64,000 nucleotides of DNA from Ignavibacterium sp. (GCF_025998815.1 NZ_AP026678.1:496001-560000), one strand, 5' to 3'. Counted from the first letter of the stretch, positions 50,557 to 59,947 are shown. The notes: generated from the sequence alone by a model not told the origin. Made by a program: numbers and translations.

Positions 50557-51150
50557 TTATTTCTTTGTTAAATTGTTTGCTGTTACTGTTAATCTTCTCC
50601 ACAGTGCTTCAGTATATTCTTCATTATAGGCATATGGATCTTCTACTTTGAATGCAATCCTTACATAATTAACGATCTTGTTTAAATCTATAGGAATCGT
50701 CTGTTCATTTGAGAAAGTATCTAAATACTTAAGATTGAATTCTGTAATATTGTTTGCTACAACAAAAGGCGGATTACTGTTTAATTGTCTATAAAGAATT
50801 CTGTCTCTCGGATTTGGAGTATGTGATAATGCTGCAGTATCACTTGTAAAGTAATACAAGGTGTCAAATATTCCATTGTTATCAACATCAGCTAAAAATC
50901 TAATAGATACACTATCTCCATAGATAATTGCAGTTGAATCCATTTTTGTGTAATCACCACAATAGCCAAGTAAACCAAAATCTCTATCCATAATCGTTGC
51001 AAGTATCACTACATCAACTTGGAGACTCTTATCATGACCAAACATACTTTCGGATTGAATTACATTCTGGTTCATGTTTAATAGGTTCATCAGAACTATT
51101 CCGCCTATTATTGTGGCGCCAAGTATATCTATTATTGTTGTAAAGCCCAT
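50557..51150 (-). CDS. Pseudopilin-like protein, second gene of the operon
   Basis: A 197-residue protein with an N-terminal hydrophobic helix MGFTTIIDILGATIIGGIVLM (1-21), similar in position to the pilin helix of minor pseudopilins such as PilW/GspJ, then a soluble domain. MGFT followed by an Asp about position 8 is only loosely like a prepilin site. It contains calcium-site-like runs (LADVDNNGIFDTLYYF). It lies 18 bp before the PilX-like gene and 18 bp after the first gene. No family is recognised with certainty. Confidence 0.55.
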   Translation of the reverse strand: MGFTTIIDILGATIIGGIVLMNLLNMNQNVIQSESMFGHDKSLQVDVVILATIMDRDFGLLGYCGDYTKMDSTAIIYGDSVSIRFLADVDNNGIFDTLYYFTSDTAALSHTPNPRDRILYRQLNSNPPFVVANNITEFNLKYLDTFSNEQTIPIDLNKIVNYVRIAFKVEDPYAYNEEYTEALWRRLTVTANNLTKK

Positions 51151-51168
51151 TTTTACCTCTTAAAATTT

Positions 51169-51687
51169 TTACCACATACTTGAAACAGTACTCATTCTTA
51201 TTGTATCAACAAGACCATCACACCAAACTTTTACTTCTAATTTTTTATTCCATGTTTTTACCATTGCAGGAGCATTTGGATTGGCACTTGTTACATAATA
51301 TACTTTCGAAGTAATATAAAACGGAGTCGGAGACGCTGACTTTGATGGATTGATTAATGTTGTTGTATCAACAATAACTTCTCCATCTGGCAAATTGTAA
51401 TCATCAAAATCATCAAAATCAGGATAAACTTCGCCAGCTTCTTTTCCCAAACTTGATGTCAAATCTGAAAGGAGAATAGATGGTTTTGTTGTGTCCATTA
51501 CTACTTCATCAAATGCTTTTTTCTTAGCAACATCAATGTATGAGTTAGCAACAGAGATAGCCAGGATTCCCATTTTGGAGTCCATAGTCATTTCCTGAGC
51601 TGTGAAGCTTGTTCCATTGAACCTTAAAATCAGGAAGGAAAGCAGTATAACAGCTCCTAATGCTAACATCATTTGACCAGTACTCAT
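51169..51687 (-). CDS. Pseudopilin-like protein, first gene of the operon
   Basis: A 172-residue protein starting MSTGQMMLALGAVILLSFLI, an N-terminal membrane helix (5-24), followed by NGTSFTAQEMTMDSKMGIL, which would continue the helix, then an unknown C-terminal domain. I chose ATG 51687 because AAGGATT lies 9 bp upstream and the helix then begins near the N-terminus. An in-frame ATG at 51777 would add 30 residues without SD. The three genes share size classes and layout with minor pilin sets but lack neighbouring pilB, pilC, pilD or secretin genes. Confidence 0.55.
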   Translation of the reverse strand: MSTGQMMLALGAVILLSFLILRFNGTSFTAQEMTMDSKMGILAISVANSYIDVAKKKAFDEVVMDTTKPSILLSDLTSSLGKEAGEVYPDFDDFDDYNLPDGEVIVDTTTLINPSKSASPTPFYITSKVYYVTSANPNAPAMVKTWNKKLEVKVWCDGLVDTIRMSTVSSMW

Positions 51688-52014
51688 ATCGAAAATCCTT
51701 AAATTTTTCTGTTTCAAATAGCAATCATTAAGCCATTGAACTGAAGAGATTAATTTGATTTTTTCGCAGGAATTCAAAAGGTAAATGTATTGTTTTGAAA
51801 TTTTTTATAAGTAATTTCTTACCAGTTAATATTTGAGAGCATTTTTGTTGGAATAATTAAAGAGTTAATTGGTAATAATTTCCCATGAATGTGGTAAAAT
51901 TGTATTATTCAATCCAATTGTGTAAAAAATTTTTTCAATAAATTTTTGATTTTTTATTCTGAAACATTCATATTACAATAAATCATTTATTTACTTAATA
52001 AAGGAGGATTAAAA
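51688..52014. other. AT-rich intergenic region with divergent starts
   Basis: This 327-bp gap separates the minus-strand pilin-like operon from ssb. It must contain both promoters. Long A/T runs prevent a confident -10/-35 choice. AAAGGAGG just before ATG 52015 is the ssb ribosome site. I see no RNA gene or conserved structure. Confidence 0.5.
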
Positions 52015-52440
52015 ATGGCTTTCTCTCTTAATAAAATTATGCTGATTGGCAATCTTGGGAAAGATTCCGAAACAAGATTTACTACTGCAGAAAATTTTTC
52101 TGTCACAAATTTTACATTGGCTACAACTTATAGCTTCAAAAACAAAAATGGTGAATGGACAAATGAAACTACCTGGCACAACATCGTAGCATTTAATCTC
52201 TCTGATTTTATGAAAGAAAATCTTAAAAAAGGGAAGAAGGTTTATGTTGAAGGAAGGTTAGTCAAAAGAGACTATACTGACAAAGATAATGTTAAACGTT
52301 ATGTAACCGAAGTTCGTGCTGAAAGAATTATTCCGCTTGATTCAAATGCTGATGCTACAAAAGAAGCCGATATTGAAGGAACTTCAGCTCAGGAACCTGA
52401 TATTGCTGATTCTTCAGAAGCAGATGATTTACCTTTCTGA
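52015..52440 (+). CDS. ssb: Single-stranded DNA-binding protein
   Basis: A 141-residue SSB. The OB fold occupies 1-108 (SLNKIMLIGNLGKDSETRFT, TTWHNIVAFN, GKKVYVEGRLVKRDYTDKDN). A short acidic linker ends in the conserved tip DDLPF, which binds partner proteins. The AAAGGAGG site is near-perfect. The CorC-like gene starts 26 bp later and may be co-transcribed. Confidence 0.95.
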   Translation: MAFSLNKIMLIGNLGKDSETRFTTAENFSVTNFTLATTYSFKNKNGEWTNETTWHNIVAFNLSDFMKENLKKGKKVYVEGRLVKRDYTDKDNVKRYVTEVRAERIIPLDSNADATKEADIEGTSAQEPDIADSSEADDLPF

Positions 52441-52466
52441 TTGTTGAACAATTATAAGGATTATTT

Positions 52467-53753
52467 TTGGAAACTGATTGGATATTTAACTTAATTACTT
52501 TTTTCGTGTTACTAATTTGTTCAGGATTTTTTTCTGGTTCGGAAGTCGCTTTTTTTAGTCTGGACAAAAAAAAAATTGACAGGCATTTCAAAAATAATCC
52601 TTTACTCCATCGTCACATCCTGACACTCATTAATTTTCCAAGAAGATTACTTGTAACAATTCTGATTGGAAATACTTTAGTCAATGTTGCTCTATCAATC
52701 ATTGCAGTAATATTGGCTTTGGATATCGCAAATCTGTTTAATATAAATATAAATCTTGCTATTACTGTTCAGATAATTGTTACAACTCTTCTTGTACTTC
52801 TTTTCGGAGAATTACTGCCTAAAATGATTGCTACAAAGTCAACAATTACTTTTGCAAAATACGCAGTGATTCCTATTTACATTATTAGTTCGGTGCTATA
52901 TCCTGTTTCAGAATTTATAACAGAATTGATTAAACTATCAGTAAGTAAACTTACTTTTGATAAATCAAAATCTGCTTTAACGGCAGAGGAATTTTCCGAT
53001 CTTGCATCGTTATCTACAGAAAAAGGTGCAATAGATGAAAATGAAAAGGAGATAATAAACAGTATTGTTGAATTCCGTGATACGACTGTATCTGAAATTA
53101 TGACTCCAAGAGTTGATATTGTTGCTGTGTCCGAAACAAAATCAATTGATGAAGTAATCAAAATAATAAGTGAATCCGGACACAGTAGAATTCCGGTTTA
53201 TAAGGAAAATATTGATGTGATAGCCGGAGTAGTATTTGCGAAAGATTTATTGAAATTCATCAACGATGAAGAATTAAAAAAACAGACAAGACTTTCTACA
53301 CTACTCAAAAAAGTTTTATTCGTCCCTGAATCGAAAAAGATTGGTGACTTGCTTCGTGAATTTCAGGCAAGGAAAATTCATCTTGCAATAGTAGTTGATG
53401 AATACGGCGGAACTGCTGGTTTGATTACTCTCGAAGATATTATTGAAGAAGTAGTTGGAGATATTTGGGATGAATACGATAAAGCCGAGAAGCACATTCA
53501 AATTATATCTGAAAATAAATTTCTTGTTAACGGAAATATTCTTCTTGAAGATTTAGCTTCTGAACTGGGAATTAATCTAATTGACGAGAATGATCCCGAT
53601 ATTGATACGATTGCAGGATTTGTCTTAAAAATATTTGGAGATATTCCGAAAGAAGGAGATGAGATTACTTTTGGAGATTATAAGTTAACAGTGAAACAGT
53701 TGGACAAGAAAAGAATTCGTAAAGTGATAATTGAGAAGTTGCTGAAAAAATGA
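52467..53753 (+). CDS. Hemolysin/CorC-type transporter with CBS domains
   Basis: A 428-residue CNNM/CorC-family membrane protein. The DUF21 membrane domain (about 1-190, four helices) begins ICSGFFSGSEVAFFSLDKKK. It is followed by two CBS domains (about 205-325; VSEIMTPRVDIVAV, HLAIVVDEYGGTAGLITLED) and a C-terminal CorC_HlyC domain. Members mediate Mg2+ or Co2+ movement; the name hemolysin is historical. The start is TTG 52467 with AAGGA 9 bp upstream. It is probably in one operon with ssb and mlaD. Confidence 0.9.
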   Translation: METDWIFNLITFFVLLICSGFFSGSEVAFFSLDKKKIDRHFKNNPLLHRHILTLINFPRRLLVTILIGNTLVNVALSIIAVILALDIANLFNININLAITVQIIVTTLLVLLFGELLPKMIATKSTITFAKYAVIPIYIISSVLYPVSEFITELIKLSVSKLTFDKSKSALTAEEFSDLASLSTEKGAIDENEKEIINSIVEFRDTTVSEIMTPRVDIVAVSETKSIDEVIKIISESGHSRIPVYKENIDVIAGVVFAKDLLKFINDEELKKQTRLSTLLKKVLFVPESKKIGDLLREFQARKIHLAIVVDEYGGTAGLITLEDIIEEVVGDIWDEYDKAEKHIQIISENKFLVNGNILLEDLASELGINLIDENDPDIDTIAGFVLKIFGDIPKEGDEITFGDYKLTVKQLDKKRIRKVIIEKLLKK

Positions 53754-53794
53754 TTACTACTTTCGTATTTTTGATTTGAAAAATTGAGATTACA

Positions 53795-54703
53795 ATGAAA
53801 GACCAAAGAAAAACTGAAATAAAAGTCGGGATAACAGTTCTTGTCGCAATATTAATTTTCCTTTGGATTTTTGGTTGGGCAAAAAACATTTCAATTCGCT
53901 CATCTGAAAATCTTATTAAGGTTAGTTTCCGGAATGTTGCAGGCTTAGAAATTGGCGATCCTGTTACTGTAAATGGCTTTCGAAAAGGTTATGTGAATGA
54001 AATGAAAGTTCTGCCGAATGAAGTAATAGTTGAAATCGCTTTAGACAATGATGTTACTCTGAAAGAAGATGCAAAATTTTCAATTTCAATGCTTGATTTG
54101 ATGGGAGGTAAAAAAGTTGAGATTTATCCTGGTGAGTCTTCAGTCGCTTTAAATCTTCGAGAAATTCATCACGGAGAATTTTTATCTGATATTCCTGCTG
54201 TGATGTCGTTACTTGGTTCGGTTCAGGACGATCTTGTTACTGTTTTGAAAGATGTTAAGATAACCTTGTCATCGATGAATAATTATCTTACAGATGAAAA
54301 CCTATCTGACAATATAAAACAATCGCTTAGAAATCTGAATGAGCTGACTTCAGAGATGAATGAACTCATCAAACAAAACAAAGAAAATATCCGATTACTA
54401 ACATCTAATGCTTTAGCTCTTACCGAAAATACAAACCAAATAATTGAAAAGAATGAAAAGAATTTGAATGAATTGATTAAAAATTTGAACGAAGTAATCT
54501 CAAAGAGTAACCAATTATTAAACGATGTAAATCAGATTACAACTGAAACTTTGCAAAAGCAAAACAATCTCGGCAAAATTTTATATGATGAAGAAATGAT
54601 TAAAGATATTAAATCCTCACTCAAACAAGTTAATGAACTGACATCAATTCTGATTGAGCAATTAAAAGGAAAAGGAATTAATGTTGATGCAAACATCTTC
54701 TAA
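53795..54703 (+). CDS. MlaD family lipid-transport protein
   Basis: A 302-residue protein with an N-terminal membrane helix (about 11-30; IKVGITVLVAILIFLWIFGW) and one MCE domain (about 38-118; VSFRNVAGLEIGDPVTVNGF, GGKKVEIYPG). A long helical tail with Asn/Leu heptads (about 135-295) would reach into the periplasm. MlaD proteins carry phospholipids between membranes as part of an ABC system; mlaE and mlaF are not next to it here. The C-terminal 23 bp overlap the gamma-glutamyltransferase gene. Confidence 0.88.
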   Translation: MKDQRKTEIKVGITVLVAILIFLWIFGWAKNISIRSSENLIKVSFRNVAGLEIGDPVTVNGFRKGYVNEMKVLPNEVIVEIALDNDVTLKEDAKFSISMLDLMGGKKVEIYPGESSVALNLREIHHGEFLSDIPAVMSLLGSVQDDLVTVLKDVKITLSSMNNYLTDENLSDNIKQSLRNLNELTSEMNELIKQNKENIRLLTSNALALTENTNQIIEKNEKNLNELIKNLNEVISKSNQLLNDVNQITTETLQKQNNLGKILYDEEMIKDIKSSLKQVNELTSILIEQLKGKGINVDANIF

Positions 54704-56372
54704 GTTATTTCTTTTTCTTCTACTGGTCATTAATTTCAATTTATTCGCTGAAGCACCAGATCCTGTTAGAGGTAAAAATGGAATGGTTGTCTCAGCATCT
54801 AAACTTGCGTCTGAAGTTGGAGTAGAGATATTGAAAAAAGGTGGTAATGCAATCGATGCTGCTGTTGCAGTTGGGTTTGCGTTGGCTGTAACATATCCTT
54901 CGGCAGGAAATATTGGTGGTGGTGGCTTTATGGTAATCAGATTAAAAGATGGAACGACAACAACGATTGATTACAGAGAAAAAGCACCTCTTAAAGCACA
55001 CGAGAAAATGTTTCAGGATTCGTTAGGAAATTTTTTGCCGGAACTCAGTCAGGAAGGAACAACTTCTGCAGGTGTGCCTGGTAGTGTTGCGGGAATGATT
55101 TATGCTCTTGAGAAATATGGAACAATGAAACTCAAGGATGTACTTGAACCTGCAATAAAACTTGCTGAACAAGGTTTTACTCTCGATTACAGACTGGTTC
55201 AATCAATAAATTATTTTCATAACGACTTTCTTAAATATCCATCATCAGCAAAAATATTTACCAAAAGTGGTCAACCATTTGAAGAAGGCGACCTTTTTAT
55301 TCAAAAAGATTTAGCCAATACTTTGAAGCTAATTGCAGAAAGAGGTAAAGATGGATTTTATAAAGGAGAGGTGGCTAAAAATATTTTTTCACAGGTTCAG
55401 GCGTTGGGTGGAATTATTTCATTAGAAGACCTTGAAAGTTATCAACCTGTTGAGCGGAAACCTCTTATATCTACTTTTCGTGATTACGAAATCGTAACAA
55501 TGGGACCTCCCAGTGGAGGCGGAATAACATTGATTCAAACATTAAACATTCTTGAAAATAAAACCTTCACAAGAGATGATTGGGGAAGCAGTGATTACAT
55601 ACATACAGTTACTGAAGCTTTTAAATTTTCCTTCGCTGACAGATCAAAGTATTTGGGTGATCCTGACTTTTTCCAGGTTCCTGTGGATAATCTTATTTCA
55701 AAAAAATATGCTAAAGAACTTTTTAATAAAATTTCTGATAACGCAATTCCATCGGGTCAGATTATTCCGGGAGAATTTTTCTCATTAAATGAAAGTAAAG
55801 AAACAACTCACTATTCTGTGATTGACAAGGATGGAAATGCTGTCAGCACAACGACCACAATAAATTCATCTTATGGTTCAAGAATAGTAGTCGAAGGCGC
55901 AGGATTTTTATTAAATAATGAAATGGATGATTTTAGTTCAAAGCCAGGTGAACCAAACCAATTTGGTTTAATAGGAAGTGAAGCAAACAAGATTGAACCA
56001 GGTAAAAGAATGTTAAGCTCTATGACACCAACAATAATTACAAAAGATAACAAACCTGTTTTAATTCTTGGCTCGCCGGGTGGTTCTACAATTCCAACAG
56101 TAGTTTGTCAGGTGATTTTGAATTATCTGGAATTTGGAATGGATATTCAGGAAGCTGTTAATGCTGCACGTTTTCATCATCAATGGTTACCAGACCAAAT
56201 TGATTATGAAGAATTTGGAATTGCAAAGGATGTACTGGACAATCTGATAAGAAAAGGACAAATCATTGGTGGAAAGAAAATGTTGGGAAGAGTTGAAGCG
56301 ATAGCCGTTGAGAATGATTTGTATCTCGGAGCAACTGATCCAAGAGGATTTGGTGCAGCAATAGGATATTAA
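54681..56372 (+). CDS. ggt: Gamma-glutamyltransferase
   Basis: A 563-residue Ntn-hydrolase precursor with a signal peptide (about 1-24). NAIDAAVAVGFALAVTYPSAGN and GGGGFMV precede TTIDYREKAP. The autocleavage and nucleophile Thr is in ETTHYSVID (about 375), splitting the protein into large and small subunits. The small subunit has TTINSSYGSRI, LLNNEMDDFS and LGSPGGSTIP. It hydrolyses glutathione and other gamma-glutamyl compounds in the periplasm. ATG 54681 lies inside mlaD; ATG 54687 is an alternative. Confidence 0.93.
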   Translation: MLMQTSSKLFLFLLLVINFNLFAEAPDPVRGKNGMVVSASKLASEVGVEILKKGGNAIDAAVAVGFALAVTYPSAGNIGGGGFMVIRLKDGTTTTIDYREKAPLKAHEKMFQDSLGNFLPELSQEGTTSAGVPGSVAGMIYALEKYGTMKLKDVLEPAIKLAEQGFTLDYRLVQSINYFHNDFLKYPSSAKIFTKSGQPFEEGDLFIQKDLANTLKLIAERGKDGFYKGEVAKNIFSQVQALGGIISLEDLESYQPVERKPLISTFRDYEIVTMGPPSGGGITLIQTLNILENKTFTRDDWGSSDYIHTVTEAFKFSFADRSKYLGDPDFFQVPVDNLISKKYAKELFNKISDNAIPSGQIIPGEFFSLNESKETTHYSVIDKDGNAVSTTTTINSSYGSRIVVEGAGFLLNNEMDDFSSKPGEPNQFGLIGSEANKIEPGKRMLSSMTPTIITKDNKPVLILGSPGGSTIPTVVCQVILNYLEFGMDIQEAVNAARFHHQWLPDQIDYEEFGIAKDVLDNLIRKGQIIGGKKMLGRVEAIAVENDLYLGATDPRGFGAAIGY

Positions 56373-56373
56373 A

Positions 56374-56751
56374 ATGGTAATAGGAATTGGCATAGACATA
56401 ATCGAAATTGAAAGAATAAAACAAAGCATTGATCGTTTTGGTGATCATTTTATAAAAAAAATATTTACCGAAAACGAAATCAAATACTGTTCTTCGAAGT
56501 TCAATAAATATCAACACTACGCTGCAAGATTTGCTGCCAAGGAAGCTGTCTATAAAGCGCTTGCTTCAAGTTGGCAACCAATTGCATCCTGGAAAAGTAT
56601 GGAGATTGTTAACGAAAGTAGTGGCATCCCAAAATTAGTTACCTTTGGAAAGCTAAGAGAATTTTTATCCGATGATAAAGAAATAAAAATATCCATTTCA
56701 CACTCCGATAATTATGTAACTTGTGTCGCAATCATTTATAAAAAATCCTGA
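56374..56751 (+). CDS. acpS: Holo-[acyl-carrier-protein] synthase
   Basis: A 125-residue phosphopantetheinyl transferase that activates ACP. MVIGIGIDIIEIERIK (1-16, metal Asp8) and ARFAAKEAVYKAL (about 51-63, metal Glu) are the family signatures, and KISISHSDNYVTCVAI lies near the end. It starts 1 bp after the ggt stop, so the two are co-translated. A small membrane protein gene follows 65 bp later. Confidence 0.94.
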   Translation: MVIGIGIDIIEIERIKQSIDRFGDHFIKKIFTENEIKYCSSKFNKYQHYAARFAAKEAVYKALASSWQPIASWKSMEIVNESSGIPKLVTFGKLREFLSDDKEIKISISHSDNYVTCVAIIYKKS

Positions 56752-56816
56752 AAGAACATTCCATTGTAAAACTATTCTATTCTTATTAGTTTTGTCCCTG
56801 AAAATCGGAAAGAATT

Positions 56817-57008
56817 ATGGAACCTAAATGGTACGTATATTTTAACTATGGCTCAATTGCATTTGTTGCAGTGCTTTTGTTAGTCATACTGACGAATTCA
56901 GTTCCTAAAGAATATTATATTCCATTACTTGTTGTAGCAATAATCGTATTCATTTTAAGAATTATTTTCAGAGTTATCATTATCAAAAAAATCAGGGAAA
57001 GGGAATAA
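56817..57008 (+). CDS. Small two-helix membrane protein
   Basis: A 63-residue protein with two hydrophobic helices (about 9-27 and 33-53; SIAFVAVLLLVILTNSV, YIPLLVVAIIVFILRIIF) and a basic C-terminal tail. GGAAAG precedes ATG 56817. No family recognised. Its stop codon (57006-57008) is in the same frame as the HNH endonuclease that follows directly, and that gene has no normal start codon before its conserved N-terminus. The two may therefore be connected by reinitiation or readthrough. Confidence 0.6.
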   Translation: MEPKWYVYFNYGSIAFVAVLLLVILTNSVPKEYYIPLLVVAIIVFILRIIFRVIIIKKIRERE

Positions 57009-57113
57009 GTCTTCGAACGATCTGTTCCAACAAACGGTAAACTCAATTCAAAGGTTCTTGTTTTAAATCAAAGTTACGAACCTCTTACAATCTGCAACAT
57101 TAAAAAAGCTATT

Positions 57114-57545
57114 ATGCTCATTTACCTGGGCAAAGCAGAACCTGTCATCATTGATGAAAAAAAAGCTCTACATTCTGTTAGTAAAACCTATCCCTGGCCA
57201 AGCATAATCAGAATTAGTCGTTTCATAAAAGTTCCTTATAAAAAGGTAATTCTCACCAGAAAAAATATTTTAAGGCGCGACGGTTATAAGTGTGCTTACT
57301 GCGGAAGATCGGATATTCCTTTAACAGTTGATCATATCATTCCAAAAGCCCGGGGTGGTGATGACTCCTGGGAAAATATGATTTGTGCTTGTACAAGATG
57401 TAACAACGTTAAAGGAGACAGAACTCCTGATGAAGCTAATATGAAACTACTATTCAAGCCATTCAAACCAAGTCATATTATGTTCATAAAGAATGTAGTT
57501 GGTAGATTGGACGAAAGATGGAAACCCTATCTTTATCTGTCTTAA
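57114..57545 (+). CDS. HNH endonuclease
   Basis: The ATG at 57114 gives 143 residues with a complete HNH core: ILRRDGYKCAYCGRSD (about 56-71, zinc Cys), LTVDHIIPKARGGDDSWENM (the HNH His-Asn) and CACTRCNNVKG (second Cys pair). Relatives are about 165-175 residues and start with a stretch like KVLVLNQSYEPLTICNIKKA. Exactly this sequence is encoded in frame at 57051-57110, but the only upstream boundary is the preceding stop at 57006-57008, with no ATG, GTG or TTG between. The true start is therefore unresolved. Likely a standalone cellular nuclease of unknown role. Confidence 0.82.
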   Translation: MLIYLGKAEPVIIDEKKALHSVSKTYPWPSIIRISRFIKVPYKKVILTRKNILRRDGYKCAYCGRSDIPLTVDHIIPKARGGDDSWENMICACTRCNNVKGDRTPDEANMKLLFKPFKPSHIMFIKNVVGRLDERWKPYLYLS

Positions 57546-57604
57546 ATCATTATTATTAAGCACATTATTATTATTTTCCACCCATAAAAAAATCTTTTCT
57601 TGCT

Positions 57605-58585
57605 ATGGCTGATAAAAGAATCTTAAGCGGAATGCGTCCGACTGGTAAACTTCATATTGGACACTATGTTGGAGCATTGGAAAATTGGGTAAAACTTCAA
57701 CACGAATATCAGAGTTATTATCTGATTGCTGATTATCATGTACTCACAACCAATCTTGATACTTCTGATATTTATGATAATTCTATTCAGATGTTGATTG
57801 ATTGGCTTGCTGCAGGACTTGATCCTGTTAAGAGTCCGATGTTCAGACAATCACAGATAAAACAACATACAGAGTTACATCTGATATTCAGTATGTTAAT
57901 CACTGTTAATCGTCTTGAAAGAAATCCAACTTTGAAAGATCAGATAAGAGATTTGAATATTGAAAATGTTATTTACGGTCACCTTGGATATCCTGTTTTG
58001 CAAACCGCAGACATTCTTTTATATAAAGGAAATTTTGTCCCGGTCGGAGAAGATCAGGTTCCGCACATCGAAATTTCAAGAGAGATTGCACGAAGATTTA
58101 ACAATCAATACGGAGAAGTTTTCCCTGAGCCAGAACCATTACTAACAAAGTTCGCCAGACTTCAGGGACTTGATGGAAATGCTAAGATGAGTAAGTCACT
58201 TGGCAATACAATACTTCTTTCTGACGATCCGGATACTATCAAAAATAAATTACGTAAAGCGGTTACTGATCCAAATAAAATAAGAAAAGGTGATCCCGGA
58301 AATCCTGACATCTGTCTCGTATTTTCTTATCACAAAAAATTTAATCCTGATGAAGTTGCAGAGATTGATAAAAACTGCAGAAGCGGCGCTTTAGGTTGCG
58401 TTGATTGTAAAATGAATTGTGCTTCTAAAATTGCATCATTCTTTGAACCTGTAAGAGAAAAAAGAAAATATTACGAAGAAAGAATGAATGAGGTATTAGA
58501 TATTCTGCACGATGGCGAAAACAGAGCCAGAGCTTTTGCTGAACAGACAATGAGTGAAGTTCACGAAAAAATGAAATTAGGATAA
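57605..58585 (+). CDS. trpS: Tryptophan-tRNA ligase
   Basis: A 326-residue class I synthetase of normal bacterial size. The HIGH motif is HIGHYVG (17-23, after SGMRPTGKL), the tryptophan pocket includes GEDQVPH, and the KMSKS loop AKMSKS is at about 193-198. The C-terminal SGALGCVDCKMNC contains several Cys. The stop overlaps the scpA start (TAATG), tying the gene to the scpA-scpB-rlu operon. Confidence 0.95.
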   Translation: MADKRILSGMRPTGKLHIGHYVGALENWVKLQHEYQSYYLIADYHVLTTNLDTSDIYDNSIQMLIDWLAAGLDPVKSPMFRQSQIKQHTELHLIFSMLITVNRLERNPTLKDQIRDLNIENVIYGHLGYPVLQTADILLYKGNFVPVGEDQVPHIEISREIARRFNNQYGEVFPEPEPLLTKFARLQGLDGNAKMSKSLGNTILLSDDPDTIKNKLRKAVTDPNKIRKGDPGNPDICLVFSYHKKFNPDEVAEIDKNCRSGALGCVDCKMNCASKIASFFEPVREKRKYYEERMNEVLDILHDGENRARAFAEQTMSEVHEKMKLG

Positions 58586-59313
58586 TGTATAAAATTAGGT
58601 TAGAACATTTCGAAGGACCTCTTGATTTACTTCTCTTTTTCATTAAGAGAGATGAATTGAATATTTATGACATTCCTATTTCAAAAATCACAAAGGAATT
58701 TCTTGAATATGTGAACTATATCCGAATGCTTGATCTTGAAACTGCTGGCGAGTTTATTTTAATGGCTTCTACTTTAATGCACATTAAAGTGAGAATGCTT
58801 TTACCTCGTGAGGTTGATGAGAAGGGTGAAGAAATTGATCCTCGTGCTGATTTGGTTCGTGCATTACTTGAATATAAAAGATATAAAGAAGTTTCTGAGG
58901 AGTTATCTTTTCTGGAATCAAATCAGAGAAAATTAAGCTTCAGAGGAAATTTTTCTGCGGATCCAATCGAAACACCAAACGAATACGGAATTTTATTAAA
59001 GAATATTACAGTATATGATATTGCAAAAGCATTCCGTAAAGTAATTGAGGGAATTAAACCTGAACCGGTTCATCAAATAAGAAAAATAAATATCACAATT
59101 GAAGAACAAATGAATTATATCCTTGGTAAGATAAATGAATATACAAATCTTCATTTTCTTACTCTTGTTCACGGAATGAAAGAAAAGATTAGAGTCGTTA
59201 TCACATTTATAGCAATTCTTGAATTAGTTAAGATGCAAAGAATCGGATTGAAAGAATCTTCTAACTTTAATGATTTTGTAATTTACAAGATTGACAATGG
59301 AAAACATATATAA
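58585..59313 (+). CDS. scpA: Segregation and condensation protein A
   Basis: A 242-residue kleisin subunit of the SMC-ScpAB condensin. YKIRLEHFEGPLDLLLFFIK (2-21) is the conserved N-terminus, with KVRMLLPR and the C-terminal winged-helix region (ITFIAILELVKMQRIGL). It bridges SMC heads during chromosome organisation. It overlaps trpS by 1 bp and scpB by 17 bp. Confidence 0.94.
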   Translation: MYKIRLEHFEGPLDLLLFFIKRDELNIYDIPISKITKEFLEYVNYIRMLDLETAGEFILMASTLMHIKVRMLLPREVDEKGEEIDPRADLVRALLEYKRYKEVSEELSFLESNQRKLSFRGNFSADPIETPNEYGILLKNITVYDIAKAFRKVIEGIKPEPVHQIRKINITIEEQMNYILGKINEYTNLHFLTLVHGMKEKIRVVITFIAILELVKMQRIGLKESSNFNDFVIYKIDNGKHI

Positions 59314-59947
59314 AAACATCATTGAAGCTCTGATATTTTCATCAGACGAACCTTTAACCAATTCGGAAATCATCAAAGCAATAAAAGGAATCGATGGTGA
59401 AGATGCTGAGATAACTGCAGAAGATATTAATTCAGCGATAGATTTGCTGAATCAGGAATATGAAGCAACTTCAAGAGCAGTTAAGATTGTGAAGATTGCT
59501 GGCGGATATCTTTTTGCTACGCGGGAAGAATTTGCAAAGTATATCGGTTATTTGTCTTCAGAAAAAACAAAGAGAAGATTAAGTCAGGCAGCACTTGAGA
59601 CATTAGCTATTATTGCATATAAACAGCCAATAACAAAACCCGAGCTTGAATCAATTCGTGGAGTAAATTCAGATTACATACTTGCAACTTTACTGGATAA
59701 AAAATTAATCACAATCTCAGGAAGAGCGGAAACTATTGGTCGACCGCTGCTTTATACTACAACAGATGAATTTCTTAAATACTTCGGTTTGAATAGTCTG
59801 AGTGATTTGCCGAAGCCAAGAGAAATTGAAGAAATTATGCAGGATGAAGACTTTATCGAACAGAAAAACAAGATAATGATGAATGCAGTTGAAGAAACAC
59901 TTGAAAAGGAAATGGAGAACGAAGAGAATTCTGATGAGACTGAATAA
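59297..59947 (+). CDS. scpB: Segregation and condensation protein B
   Basis: A 216-residue ScpB with two winged-helix domains (ALIFSSDEPLTNSEIIKAI; QAALETLAIIAYKQPITKPE with LESIRGVNSDYIL). It binds ScpA as a dimer. I place the start at ATG 59297 inside scpA; a TTG two codons earlier is possible. The acidic C-terminal tail (EETLEKEMENEENSDETE) overlaps the next start by 14 bp. Confidence 0.94.
   Translation: MENIYKNIIEALIFSSDEPLTNSEIIKAIKGIDGEDAEITAEDINSAIDLLNQEYEATSRAVKIVKIAGGYLFATREEFAKYIGYLSSEKTKRRLSQAALETLAIIAYKQPITKPELESIRGVNSDYILATLLDKKLITISGRAETIGRPLLYTTTDEFLKYFGLNSLSDLPKPREIEEIMQDEDFIEQKNKIMMNAVEETLEKEMENEENSDETE

Noticed and set aside
57040-57080. Frameshift in the HNH endonuclease
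   Set aside because: Recounting the bases shows the conserved N-terminus is in the same frame as the ATG at 57114; the problem is the missing start codon, not a shift.
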